In this document: in pieces, positions 44,761-55,407 of the stretch
Numbering within the stretch: position 1 is the first letter of the stretch
Layout of the letters: each line of letters begins with the position of its first letter
Source: Eleusine coracana subsp. coracana
Lineage: Eukaryota > Streptophyta > Magnoliopsida > Poales > Poaceae
Assembly (NCBI GenBank): GCA_032690845.1
Contig: CM064426.1
Span: forward strand, 68,188,403 to 68,252,402
Length of the DNA: 64,000 nt
Direction: 5' to 3'
The notes under the pieces: model-generated
Told to the model about the DNA's origin: nothing
What the model saw: only the letters and a program-made list of their open reading frames with translations
Database searches by the model: none
Program-made: the position numbers and the translations under genes

Positions 44761-47664
44761 ATGCATGCCACAGCAACTCCCTTGCTCGTCCTCCTCCCCG
44801 TTATATGCACCACTATCTTCTTGACCGGAGCTGCTATACAGCTGCAGCATCCCGATGGAAAAAGCTGCATCCCTGCTGAGAGGGACGCCTTGCTGTCCTT
44901 CAAGAAAGGCATCACAAGTGACCCCGCCAATCGCCTATCTTCATGGCATGGTCAAGACTGCTGTCGATGGAGCGGCGTGAGGTGCAGCAACGAGACTGGT
45001 CACGTCCTCAAGCTTCACCTTCGCAATCAATACCGGGGTGCCGGCTTTCTTAATGGTTGTGGGGATGTCAATGCTTTACTCGGCCAGATAAGTCCATCCT
45101 TGCTCTCCTTGGAACAACTGGAGCACATGGACCTTAGTATGAATTGCTTCACAGGGCGTATACCGTTGTTCTTGGGCTCAATGAAAAATTTGAAATATCT
45201 CAATCTCTCTGGCATGGAGTTGAGTGGCGAAGTGCCTCCTGAGCTTGGTAACCTATCTAAGTTGCAATATCTCGACCTTGGATATGATAGTTTCCCCTCC
45301 AAAATTTACTCAGCGGACATTGCCTGGTTAAGAAATCTCCGTATGCTACAGTACCTAAAGATGAAGAGTGTAAACCTTTCACGGGTATCAGCCTGACCTT
45401 ATGTGCTAAATAGTATTCCTTCACTAAAGGTAATTGATCTCTCATACTGCTCTCTTGTTAGTGCAAACCAATCAATTCCATATATGAATCTCACAAAACA
45501 TGAGATGCTTGATCTTTCAAATAATAATTTTGACCATGAAATTGCATCTTGTTGGTTTTGGAAGGTGACAAACCTCAAGTACCTGTATCTTAGATCTCAT
45601 AGATTATTTGGCCAATTTTATGATGCATTAGTTAGCATGACATCCCTCCAAGTCCTCGATTTGTCATTCAATCCAAACAACAACCTGGTGATGAAAGGAA
45701 ACTTTAATAATCTTTACCATTTAGAAGTCCTGTACATTACCGGCATTGGGATGAATGGAGACATAGCGGTGTTTATTAAGTTTTTGTTAGAATGTGCATT
45801 GAATATACTGCTGGAGTTGCATCTTGGTTCTAATGAATTTACTGGAGCCTTGCCAAATTTGATTGGGCGCTTCACCAGCTTGACTGTACTTGACCTCTCC
45901 CATAACAACCTCATTGGGAGTATTCCACCGGAGCTTGGAAATTGTTCTTGTTTGGTAACCCTTGATCTCTCTAATAATCAGTTCAGTGGCACCATATCAA
46001 CTCTAATACTTACTTTTGCTAATTTGACTATATTGGATCTAAGAAACAATAACCTCACTGGTGTCATCACCGAAGAGCACTTTGCAAGTTTAACAAACTT
46101 AAAAAGTATAGACCTATCTTCAAACCATTTGAAGGTTGTCGTGGATAAAGATTGGCTTCCTCCTTTCAGCCTCAAGATTGCACGATTTAGATCCTGTCAG
46201 ATGGGTCCACTGTTTCCTACTTGGCTTCGGCGGCAGCTAGAAATCACTGAAATCGACCTTTCAAAATCAGGTCTAGTGAACAAGATTCCAGATTGGTTTT
46301 GGCCTACATTTTCACATACTATTTGGATAGACATCTCTAACAATGAATTGAGTGGCAGCTTGCCAGCACATCTGAGCGATATGGCCGTTGTAGCACTCAA
46401 CCTTGGTTCCAACCGACTCACTGGACCAGTACCATTGCTACCAAGAAATATCTCCATTTTAGACCTTTCTAACAATTCATTTTCAGGAACACTGTCATCA
46501 GATCTTGAGGGTAAAAAACTCATGACCTTGCTTATGTATGCAAATCAAATTAGTGGCAATATTCCAGATTTTTTGTGCAAACTGAATTTGATGGACCTGG
46601 ATTTGTCAAACAATCTTTTTGAGGGTGAAATACCTCAATGCTTTGAAAGAAATCAATTCATACAATATCTACTTCTAAGTAATAACAGTTTGTCAGGTCC
46701 ATTCCCAACATTTCTGTACAATCACGTACAATTGATATTCTTGGATCTTGCATGGAATAACTTCTTTGGAACCTTACCTGCATGGATTGGGAATCTGAGA
46801 TATTTACAATTTCTACGATTAAGTCATAATAGATTTTCTGGTAATATTCCGGATGGAATCACAAATCTTAGACTTCTTCAATATCTCGATTTGTCAGGCA
46901 ATAACTTATCTGGTGTTATACCTCGACATGTGTCAAATCTCACTGCTATGACATTGAAGGGCTCCACAACGTTATTTGCTTTAGAATTGAGTTTTCCATA
47001 TGGAGATGGAAATATTTATATAGGAGCAAAGATATCTGGTCAATTTGGAGAAATCCTTTCAATAATTACGAAGGGGCAACAACTTAGATATGGCAATGCA
47101 TTGGAACATTTTGTGAGCATTGATTTGTCAGGAAACTTCTTGAGTGGTGAAATTCCCACAGGTATTACTTCCCTTGATGCTTTAATAAACTTGAATCTAT
47201 CATCAAACTGTCTGCGCGGAAATATTCCTAACAAGATTGGGGACATGAGGTCACTGGAATCTCTCGACCTCTCAAAGAACAAGTTTTTTGGTGAAATCCC
47301 ATCAAGCCTATCAAACTTGACATCCCTAAGCTATATGAACTTGTCCTATAACAATTTGTCAGGAAGGATACCCTCAAGCCGGCAACTTGACACCCTCGGT
47401 GCAGACGACCCATCACTTATGTACATTGGCAACAATGGGCTTTGTGGCCCACCTCTTCTAAAAAGTTGTTCAATCAATGATAATGTCGTCCATGGCAATC
47501 AAAGAAGCAGCAGGCAACAAGCACTTGAGCTGATGCTCTTTGATCTTGGTCTTATGCTGGGACTTGCGGCGGGGCTGTGGATGGTATTTTGTGCCCTGCT
47601 GTTCATGAAGACGTGGAGAATTGCTTATTTACAGCTCATTGATAAGATGAGTGATAGAATATGA
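44761..47664 (+). pseudogene. RLP-C: LRR receptor-like protein, one stop and MULE-truncated
   Basis: Same plan as RLP-A and RLP-B: signal peptide (MHATATPLLVLLPVICTT), LRRNT (AERDALLSFKKGI, CCRWSGVRCSNETGHV), about 25-30 LRRs, island (SIITKGQQLRYGNALEHF), C-cap (GLCGPPLLKSC) and membrane helix with small-xxx-small steps (GLMLGLAAGLWMVFCALLF). One in-frame TGA at 45394-45396 replaces the Trp of the SDWP motif in paralogs; otherwise the frame is open to 47664. The C-terminus stops at KMSDRI because a MULE is inserted there. The TGA stop uses T47662 of the target and the GA that begins the MULE. The missing last codons lie at 50147-50211. No kinase domain. Confidence 0.93.
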
Positions 47665-50146
47665 GATCTTTTCTGGTGGTTGCAAGAAACGTGAACCGTC
47701 CATCGGCCCTGATCTAATGGTTTATAATTAAAGATATCAATGAAAAAGTACTTCAATATTAATGGAAGTACCTAAGTATTGAGGATAAGATAGTAATTTC
47801 ACCGGTCAGCAATATAGAAGGTCACGGACAATGAAAGGAAGCGCGATTCACCGTGATAGCCCAGTTTACATAGTTTGTTAAGATTTACTCTTATTGGTAG
47901 AGGCGGTACGGAGTTATTTGTCGAGTCGTCCAAAGCATGTTGGCTAGGCTAGGGTCATGGCGACTAATAAAACCTAGGCAATAGCACTTTGGCCATGCTA
48001 GCATACAATATTCTAATTTACATCATCTTATTTTCTTTTACTTGATTATATAGGTTTCTTCATTGAGTATTCATTATTCTTTACGTAGAAAATTTTGATC
48101 TTATTTTACGCCAACATCCTCATTCAAAATATGATATTTGTCGCATGTGCCACCATGTATTATTTGTGAGCTCATCCAAAAACGGTGGAAGAAGAAGACC
48201 TGTTACGTGCTTATCTTGTATGGACTAGATGGTTTTAGGTTATCGTTTTAACCTAAAGTCCATCGGTAAGATGGCAACAGTTTGCCTAGAAATCTAACCA
48301 AGAGGATCGAACTCGGCTAGATGTGTTCGTCCACTTTCCATCCCACTTTGGATGTACCCTAGTCCGTCGACGGTGATGGCGGCAAGAAAAAGAGTTTGAT
48401 CATCGGAGCTGTAGAAACAGATGCAACAAGGTTTAACAATCGTTTACTAATAAATGTCAGAATTACTTGAATTGAACTTTGTGGTATTAATTATATAAAA
48501 TTTTTATTTTGTTTGTCCGTCCATAGAGTGTTAATTAGAGATCCAATTCATATAGATTAGGAAGGAGGATTAGATAACATTGTGATGGAGGTCGTTGTGT
48601 TGGAATTATATTTTGAAATTTTTTATGGAATAATATTAGTGAATATAATATTTCCTTTTTGATGTATGAAAAAAATAATTAATTATGTGTGAGAAGATTA
48701 GAATTAAATTCTAAGGTCACATGATCGAATGAACATAATTATTATATTTAATTGAAATTTACATGGAAAATGAATAGTTTATATTATGTATTTCGAAGAT
48801 ACCACAATAGAGTCTGAATGCATGACAAAACTTAAACATGTTATAAAATAAAATGTGAAGATAGACAATCAGATATTGGCAGTGACATAAAACTGTAATT
48901 GAAAGTAGAATTTTGAATATCTTCCACAATAACAGTATATTATTAAAGTCTTATTATTATAACATTTTTTCTATCAACATAGGATTTTCTTGTACTAAAC
49001 CCTTTTTCCCAAGCATAGTTGTTGTAGAACCTAATTCCTTCATTCTCACTTTTGAATGTCTTGGTGACAATCTGGTGGTATTCAAGGACCTAATTCCTTC
49101 ATTCTCACTTTTGAATGTCTTGGTGACAATCTGGTGGTATTCAAGGAGGTTTGCAATCGTGTCACCCATTCAAATGAGTAAACAAAACAAACTCTATATA
49201 AGAAAAAGCAAATGATTAGAACAGAACACAAATTTTGCAATATGTCTATCACTAATAATTTATTGCAGTCACATTTAATTGGAACATGATCTGTATGACT
49301 TTTATGCTTAATAATAATAATTTTTCTCACCAATAGATCCTATACCACAAGCTGAGCAATCCAGATACAAATAAGTAACTATGGATCCTAAGGCCACAAG
49401 TTGAGTAATCCAAATACAAATTATTGACTCAAGAATATAATTTTGTAAATAATTATATTAGTTTTCATGGATCGCTTGCCTACCCTGGCTTAACTTGACA
49501 CAAGCATTATAGTTTTGTAAAACCATAATCTAAATAATTAAGATAAACATAAGTAATTCAACATGAAAAATCTCAGTTTGGTTCCCTGCGCCCACTTGTC
49601 ATACCTGATCCACTTATCATTCCTGATCAACACAATACGATTGTATAGTCTAACCTCACAACATGCTAGGTTAGAATCCCTAATAAACTAGATATAAAAA
49701 AGACGTACAATCGAGTAATCAAGTAAAAAACTCAATAAAGATTCACATTTGAATTACCTATAAAACAGAAATCCTTCAATCCTGCCCCAAACTTCAATCA
49801 TGTATTTACTGATTTGATTACGCCGTCCCACCATCCGATCTAGTGCCTTCTCACTTCTCACGCGTCTGATTGTGATGCAAGATATGACGTCCACGGTAGA
49901 TGCATGAAGAACAGAGAGACACATGATGGCGGCGCAACAAGAAAAAAGAGAGGCACAGCGGCAGCCCACGAGGGTTACGTATAATGTTAATAGAAAACAT
50001 AAAGTCATTTAGTTACTATATTATTACCCATCTGCCACTACTTATAATAATTTTTATTCCGTATCTTACCCCTCTCTTAATCAATGGTCTAGATCTTAAT
50101 ACCTCTTCATACCTCTAGGTACCTCGCAACCACCGGAAAAGATCTC
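47663..50146. mobile_element. Non-autonomous MULE (2.48 kb) inside RLP-C
   Basis: Inverted ends read gagatcttttctggtggttg on the left and, as complement, gagatcttttccggtggttg on the right, similar for about 28 bp. The exact 9-bp repeat atagaatat (47654-47662 and 50147-50155) is the target duplication expected for Mutator-like elements. No MULE transposase is present. The interior is mostly AT-rich; an 84-codon frame at 49754-50008 (-) is unassigned. A 59-bp direct duplication lies at 49029-49146. Confidence 0.93.
49029..49146 (+). repeat. 59-bp tandem duplication in the MULE
   Basis: Two exact or near-exact copies (49029-49087, 49088-49146), each beginning acctaattccttcattctc and ending 'ctggtggtattcaagg'. 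Confidence 0.92.
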
Positions 50147-50211
50147 ATAGAATATATGTATTTGTGGTTGTAAAGTGGGTGTTCTTGACTAGGAAGGCAG
50201 GCGCATATTAA
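50147..50211 (+). pseudogene. Displaced 3' end of RLP-C
   Basis: Encodes, in the frame that would follow KMSDR of RLP-C, the tail IYVFVVVKWVFLTRKAGAY and a TAA stop, matching the ends of RLP-A and RLP-B. It is separated from the gene by the MULE. It is followed by 3' flank homologous to that of RLP-A and RLP-B (around 'gggggctcagtatgatg'). Confidence 0.92.
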
Positions 50212-50454
50212 GCAATAGCGCTTGTTGTCCATGCCACGACCATTTTACAGTGGGGGCTCAGTATGATGCATGGAGTAGTAAACACGATCGAGGGGTTATG
50301 TTGTTTCATCCATTCAGTTGAATAATGTTTTGCAGACAATGGATTATTTTAACTCATACTGGAAGATAGATCTATCATATTTAGATTCCAGAATTCCAGG
50401 TTACTGCAGAATTTCAGGGTATTGCCTGCTGATCTATAAATTTTTGTGAAAGTA
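50212..50454 (+). other. 3' flank of RLP-C
   Basis: Homologous to 25285-25500 and 30494-30725 (for example 'ggggctcagtatgatg' and 'ttgtgaaagt'). It probably includes the 3' UTR. It is interrupted at 50454 by Helitron H3. Confidence 0.6.
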
Positions 50455-53049
50455 TCTATTTATTAATAAAAGGAGATAAACCTGCTACCATGATGCTTAG
50501 AAAAAAAGAGAAATATGCTACAAATTCTAAGAAAAAAACAAAAGATCTAGCCATTAATTCTATCTCGGTGCAATCTCCAACCATTGATCAGGAACCTCAG
50601 ATCAGTTGGTTTCTCCGCAAGAGACAATACCTTACCATATACATCAGGCTAACCTGTAGCTAGCGCCGCAACGACAAAGCCTCTCCATGATTCTCTACCG
50701 CTAGCAGATATTCATGGCGCCAGCGCATGCCCAGAAAATCACATGCAAAGCCATGGAGTTCTCTAGCATTCTATGTTTTGCCTCGCTGCTCACTGCTTGC
50801 TGTGGGGACTCGAATTTTCTCTGCCCCAGTTGTATGGCCTTCGCCAGTGATGCCATAGAGGCACGAACAGATCTGGAGCGCGACTACCCACCAGGGCGAT
50901 TGAAACAAAATTCTATGGGTTTGTTCGTGCAGTTGAGTATGAAAACAATTCCTGTGGTAAGAAGCCGCTGAAGAGGACCAAGCCAATGTGTACGTGGAGT
51001 GCTTGCCATCAGTATCCGATCTCATGGGCTCGATGCCTCATGGTGTTATGTGTTGATGCATGTCCTCTAGACTGAATACTGAATTGGTTGTGTTGCACGT
51101 ATGGTTGGGCACCGAATGCAGCAGAGAAACATAAGTAGACAAATATGGAGTCTTGGCATGGTTTCATCATCTTGTCAGCGTTGTAGGTACCATGCTGATA
51201 CTGATCAAGAACATCAAGGTAAGGTATAGCCATACAGGTGAGAGCCATAAGAGGACCGAAATACTTTTGACCTTCATAATTCATAGATTCAACTAGACAT
51301 TATCGAGTAAATTTTTATTTGCATGACACATGCTTTACTCAAACTTTATTAGTCAATATAAATATACTTTTCAGGAGCTACTTTGCTAACCGCTGCAGTT
51401 TTTCTGTAAGCAGTCGTCACCAGTTAACATGTAGTCTGCTAGGATAAATTTTAGGCCTCCAGGTTACCTTACTACAATAATGGTATGTTTTAGTCTAAGC
51501 ACTATGATGAGTTTTGATTGATATGGTGCGTATATTTTAGGTCTCCAGTTAACATGTATGTTCAGTTTTGATTGCATTGTATATAATTTGTACAGGTAGA
51601 TTAGTCAATTTTCATTACAAAAGGTAAATTTGTCAATTCAAATATACTTTGGTACTCTTGACTTTTTTTTTGTTATAGATAGGATAATCAGACTATATAG
51701 TTTTTTGAATATTATTATGTACAAGTAGAATACTCATTGATAAAGTATTTCATAGTTTTATGTATCCCTTTTGTGACAGTTACATTTAAACTTAAATTGC
51801 AGAATCAAAATATTACATTTTCATTTTTTTCTTTAGGAAACATGTGGACTTAAAATAAGATAACGAAGGAAAATGAGTAGCACATTTGAAATTCTCATAT
51901 AGTTAGTCTCCAAAAGTTTGAATATAAAGACATGTTGCACATAGTATGTACTCGAAACATAAAGATCTATACAAAACCCTTTTAAGACATATAACAATCA
52001 TCATTGTATAATAATGTAGGAAAGTAAATTATTTTCTTTGCTTTGTATAGGATATTGTCAGAAAGTCAACATCTGAAAATGTTACAAGTGGCTTCTTTAG
52101 TAATCAATTCAAGTTTTGAATTTTCTTCAAAGAACTAGCGAGTTACTCTCTAAAAGAAGAAGGATAAAAGACTTTGTACTTTCCCTTAAGAATTTTTATC
52201 AGTGCATTGTCTCATCTTTGTGTTCTTGAGTTGTCATCCATTATACCAGTGCATGCATGTATGAACTATATCTTGTAACTGGAATCCACGAAAGCAATAA
52301 GAATATATTGTTAAACATAACTTTTCATTTCTAAGATATATCTGACCCCAATATTTTTTGTAACAACCAAGGTTTCATCCAAATGTTGTCATGTCCCATA
52401 TGTCAATTACAAGGATATAAAGTCTCATACTAGCTGAAAAGTGGATTCATATAAATTGACCAGGTCAGTACATTTTCACTACACTTTTAAAGTAGACTCG
52501 CCTATTAAAGATTTTCTGAATGTGCTTGACTAAAATAGAAGGAATAAATACATTATCCATTTGTTATTTATATTTTAAAATAATGATACAAGTAGTCAAC
52601 ATGTCAACATAAAAGGCTACAGAGTATCGTATTAATTGGACAAAAAAAAATATGCATCATTTTCTTTTGTGGCTGTATACCATATTATAATGTTGTCACT
52701 ACCATAGCTCAACTGGCATTAACAACTACTATTTGATTGGATTAAATGGTTACGCTTTACTATTAGATAAGAGGACATGAAATCTGTTAATAATTTATTT
52801 GGCATGTAACTTAAAATTTTTTAATTTTTATATGGAACATGACTTTTGCAAAAATATGAGCCAAAATTCACATGATGTTCAAATATGTAAATTATCTATA
52901 CTAAGGTGTCAAAAGTGCTGAAATTAAGTGGAAAAATGCTAAAGACTTCCACGGCTTATTTGTATACATTCTACGACAGCTCAAAATACAAATAAGACTT
53001 CCACGGCTTATTTGTATATATTCTGCAACTGCACGGGCAATTTGACTAG
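50455..53049 (+). mobile_element. Non-autonomous Helitron H3 (2.6 kb)
   Basis: The 5' end TCTATTTATTAATAAAAGG follows A50454. The 3' end is gcacgggcaatttgaCTAG (to 53049) followed by T; the 3' hairpin is weakened (tgcaactgca). The unit downstream of RLP-B reads tttgtgaaagtgatagacac without interruption at 30717-30736, the counterpart of the two sides here (tttgtgaaagta | tttagtataaaac), which gives an empty site. The interior holds one exon-like patch (50714-51075). The remainder, 51080-53040, is AT-rich with nothing recognised apart from a 40-bp direct repeat near the 3' end (gacttccacggcttatttgt at 52946 and 52998). Confidence 0.82.
50714..51075 (+). other. Cysteine-containing, secreted-protein-like fragment in H3
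   Basis: The frame from 50756 begins MEFSSILCFASLLTACCG, a plausible signal peptide. The +1 frame from about 50850 to 51075 stays open and reads IETKFYGFVRAVEYENNSC, then MCTWSACHQYP and LCVDACPLD, with about seven cysteines, ending in TGA. Together they look like a small secreted Cys-rich protein broken by a frameshift, but I cannot name the family. It is probably a host fragment captured by the Helitron. Confidence 0.35.
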
Positions 53050-53050
53050 T

Positions 53051-53982
53051 TTAGTATAAAACTAAAAGGAGTAGACAGACAACATACTTGTTGAATAAAT
53101 AAAAGGTTTATAAATGCATGAACTTCCTGTCCTTGGCAAAAAATTACTTCGAACGTGCATACGCAGTGTACAAAAAGCAAAAGCAAATATTATGCCCGAC
53201 CCGTTACCTGTTTCACGATTAAAAAAGATTTGTGCGCCCCATGGGCCATGGCACGCCATATGGATGAACGCGTCACCCGTACCTGTACGTGTGAAGCCTC
53301 TTGCCATGTGGTGAAGAAGCATCGTGCCGAATGAGAGCATGTCCTTCACGAACTCCCGGGGCCGGGGCCATTGGTATGGTCCGCCGCCGTCTCCGGTCAC
53401 CGTGCTGCCGGCGTGGTTCATGAACCGCTCTGGTCGGAACTCCTCCGGCGTGTCCACAGGACCTTAATTAGGGTCCTGGAGGATGGCGGCTCGTGTCGCG
53501 TTCACGAGGACCATCGTGGGTTGCTGATGTCCGATTCTTTCACCAGCCGGCGTCCACCTCTGCCTTCTTCATGCACATGGTTTCCAGGTGCGTGTAGAAG
53601 CTGTGCCATTTGCTCACTCCGTCGTCAGCGCCGACGTGTGGGGGTCCCGGTCATGATCAGTATCTGCATATTTTTTTTTTCTGAGAGTAGTACCTGCATA
53701 TGTGCAAGGCTAATTACAGACCAGCGTCGTTGCGCCGCGACCACAGACGTTGGCATCAACGCCGTGGAGGAGGGTGTCGAGCCAGCTAGCGGAGCGCCGG
53801 GTACAAGAAGTTGTCGAGGCTGGGCGCGCCGGCTGCTCACCGCTAAGGTCTCCTCCACGATCTCATGGAACACGTGCACGCCAATACGTCATCGCATTGA
53901 GTTGAACCCTTAGCTCTGGTAACCAGAGTTTTGAGTTTTTACAGACAAAGCGCAAAGAAACAAAATCAAAGCCAACCAATGG

Positions 53983-53985
<3 letters not shown>
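53051..53985 (-). pseudogene. Degenerate cytochrome P450 (A-type) remnant
   Basis: On the - strand, going 5' to 3': HVFHEIVEETLAVS (about 53880) and, one frame over, APSLDNFLYPALR; then MVLVNATRAAILQDP (53475-53520), matching the P450 stretch before the PERF motif; then DTPEEFRPERFMNHAGS (53405-53457), the PERF signature itself. The following segment (REFVKDMLSFGT, about 53340-53370) sits where the heme-binding loop should be, but the FxxGxRxCxG pattern and the Cys ligand are absent. Several frameshifts and stops occur, including TAA near 53466. P450s are ER-bound heme monooxygenases; this copy cannot work. A 'gaaacag|gta' boundary at about 53210 resembles an exon end. Confidence 0.65.

Positions 53986-54045
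<60 letters not shown>
53986..54045. repeat. (TA)n microsatellite at a LINE tail
   Basis: About 30 uninterrupted TA units directly at the 3' end of the - strand LINE remnant, with a second short TA run at 54062-54070. Confidence 0.97.
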
Positions 54046-54046
<1 letters not shown>

Positions 54047-54051
<5 letters not shown>

Positions 54052-54380
54052 ATGCCTCCTATATATATATTACAGAACCAACTGAACTGACTACCCTATA
54101 CCCGCTTCATCACTGGCTAAGTAACATAATAGCCAACCTCCCTTCCAGCCGGGAGAATTCATATCTCCCCACAACAACTCCTCACGCTTCAATCCGTCAT
54201 GTTGTCAATCCCCATCCTTCACATGACAGCTTCATTTGCCACCCTGCCTCTGCCGTCCTTCTTTGAGTCTCTTTCTGTACAACGCTCCACTTGCTATGCC
54301 ACGAACACATGCACACAATATCAGTGGGATTCGACAATCTTTTATCATTGAAGCACACATCATTACGCGAATGCCACATT
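54047..54380 (-). mobile_element. L1-type LINE 3' end, part 1 (continues at 62420)
   Basis: The - strand frame 54197-54379 (WHSRNDVCFNDKRLS ... AEAGWQM) is the C-terminal segment of a plant L1 ORF2. The upstream part of the same frame lies on the far side of the copia element, at 62420-62515. The 3' UTR runs to the TA repeat. Confidence 0.8.
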
Positions 54381-54455
54381 TGTAAGGTTCTGATCTGTGC
54401 CTAGCCTACCGTCTAGCGAGGGTCTAGCAATGTGAAGGACTCTGAGTGCTGGATC

Positions 54456-54491
<36 letters not shown>

Positions 54492-55407
54492 AGAAGAGAG
54501 TTATCGGGGTTGAGGGAGCGGTACGGATGCCGAGGAGGCGGCAAAGGTGGGTGCCGTCGTTGTGTCCATGGCCGGTGTCAAGACTTAATCTCGGCAATAG
54601 ACATAGGGTGGTTCACCTATGATGATTTATATGTAGGACAGAGGTATGCGCGAGATCGAGAGACGATGATAACACAAGACGCTAATTTATACAGGTTCGG
54701 GCCTCCCGGAGGATCATAACCATACGTCCTGTGTTCTTAGGTATTTGTATTGATATGTCTAGGTCATAGGTCTAGACGAGTAGGGTTTCCCTAGACGGTG
54801 ATGTCTAGTTGTGTCTAATTATGTGATGTCCTATTGCTTGCCTACTTGTCCCTTGAGGAGGACTCCTGCGCCTCCTTATATATCTAGGAGAACAAGGTTA
54901 CATGACGGAGTCCTAATCGATCTACTATAAATATCCAAGTAGGAGTCTACTTTGCTTTCCTTATCTATGAGGTACCCTGATGGTATGTATCATCAACAGC
55001 CGGGGTCGATGCAGAGCTGCTAGCGGCATCGGTTCCGGCCATCTCCACGGTGAGGATCTCCTCGAGTGCGTCGGTGATGTGTTGGGGAAGCGGCAATGGA
55101 GGTCGTTGGTGTCGACGGCCTTCGGGTCTCCACCGTCTTTGTCCCGATACAGTGAGGACGTAGGGTGTCGTGGCTGTGGCTTCCCGTCACTGGCTACGCC
55201 CCTCCTTTTTGAGATCGGGTTAGGATTCTGTGGGGAGGATTTGTGGTGGCGTTTAACCTTGTGAGACATGCCCCAACGTCCTCCCCGGCCTTTATATGTG
55301 CAGTGCGATGGGGCCCATGAACCAGAGGAGGATTGGGGCACCCCCGACCAGGACGCGAGATCTGGGCATTTGGGCCGTTGGGCCCAAGTGTGGGAGATCT
55401 ACTAACA
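54381..55407 (-). repeat. 3' LTR of copia 2, with embedded solo LTR
   Basis: Matches 61811-62419 on both sides of the 423-bp solo LTR. Includes a (GA)n stretch at 54456-54486, also present in the other LTR (61886-61933, longer), showing that the microsatellite changed length since insertion. Confidence 0.9.
54576..54998. mobile_element. Solo LTR (423 bp), probably Ty3/gypsy-type
   Basis: Starts TGTCAAGACTTAATC, ends TCATCAACA, with the 5-bp duplication gccgg on both sides (54571-54575, 54999-55003). The intact sequence is seen in the other LTR (gccggggtcaatgcag at 62013). The stretch ttatacaggttcgggcctcc is common in grass gypsy LTRs. It was probably produced by LTR-LTR recombination. Confidence 0.85.

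Noticed and set aside
22244..47664. RLP genes as receptor kinases
   Set aside because: The sequence after the membrane helix is only about 30-40 codons and has no kinase motifs.
48913..50008. 100-codon (+) and 84-codon (-) ORFs in the MULE as a transposase
   Set aside because: No MULE transposase or zinc-finger motifs; the + frame arises from the 59-bp duplication.
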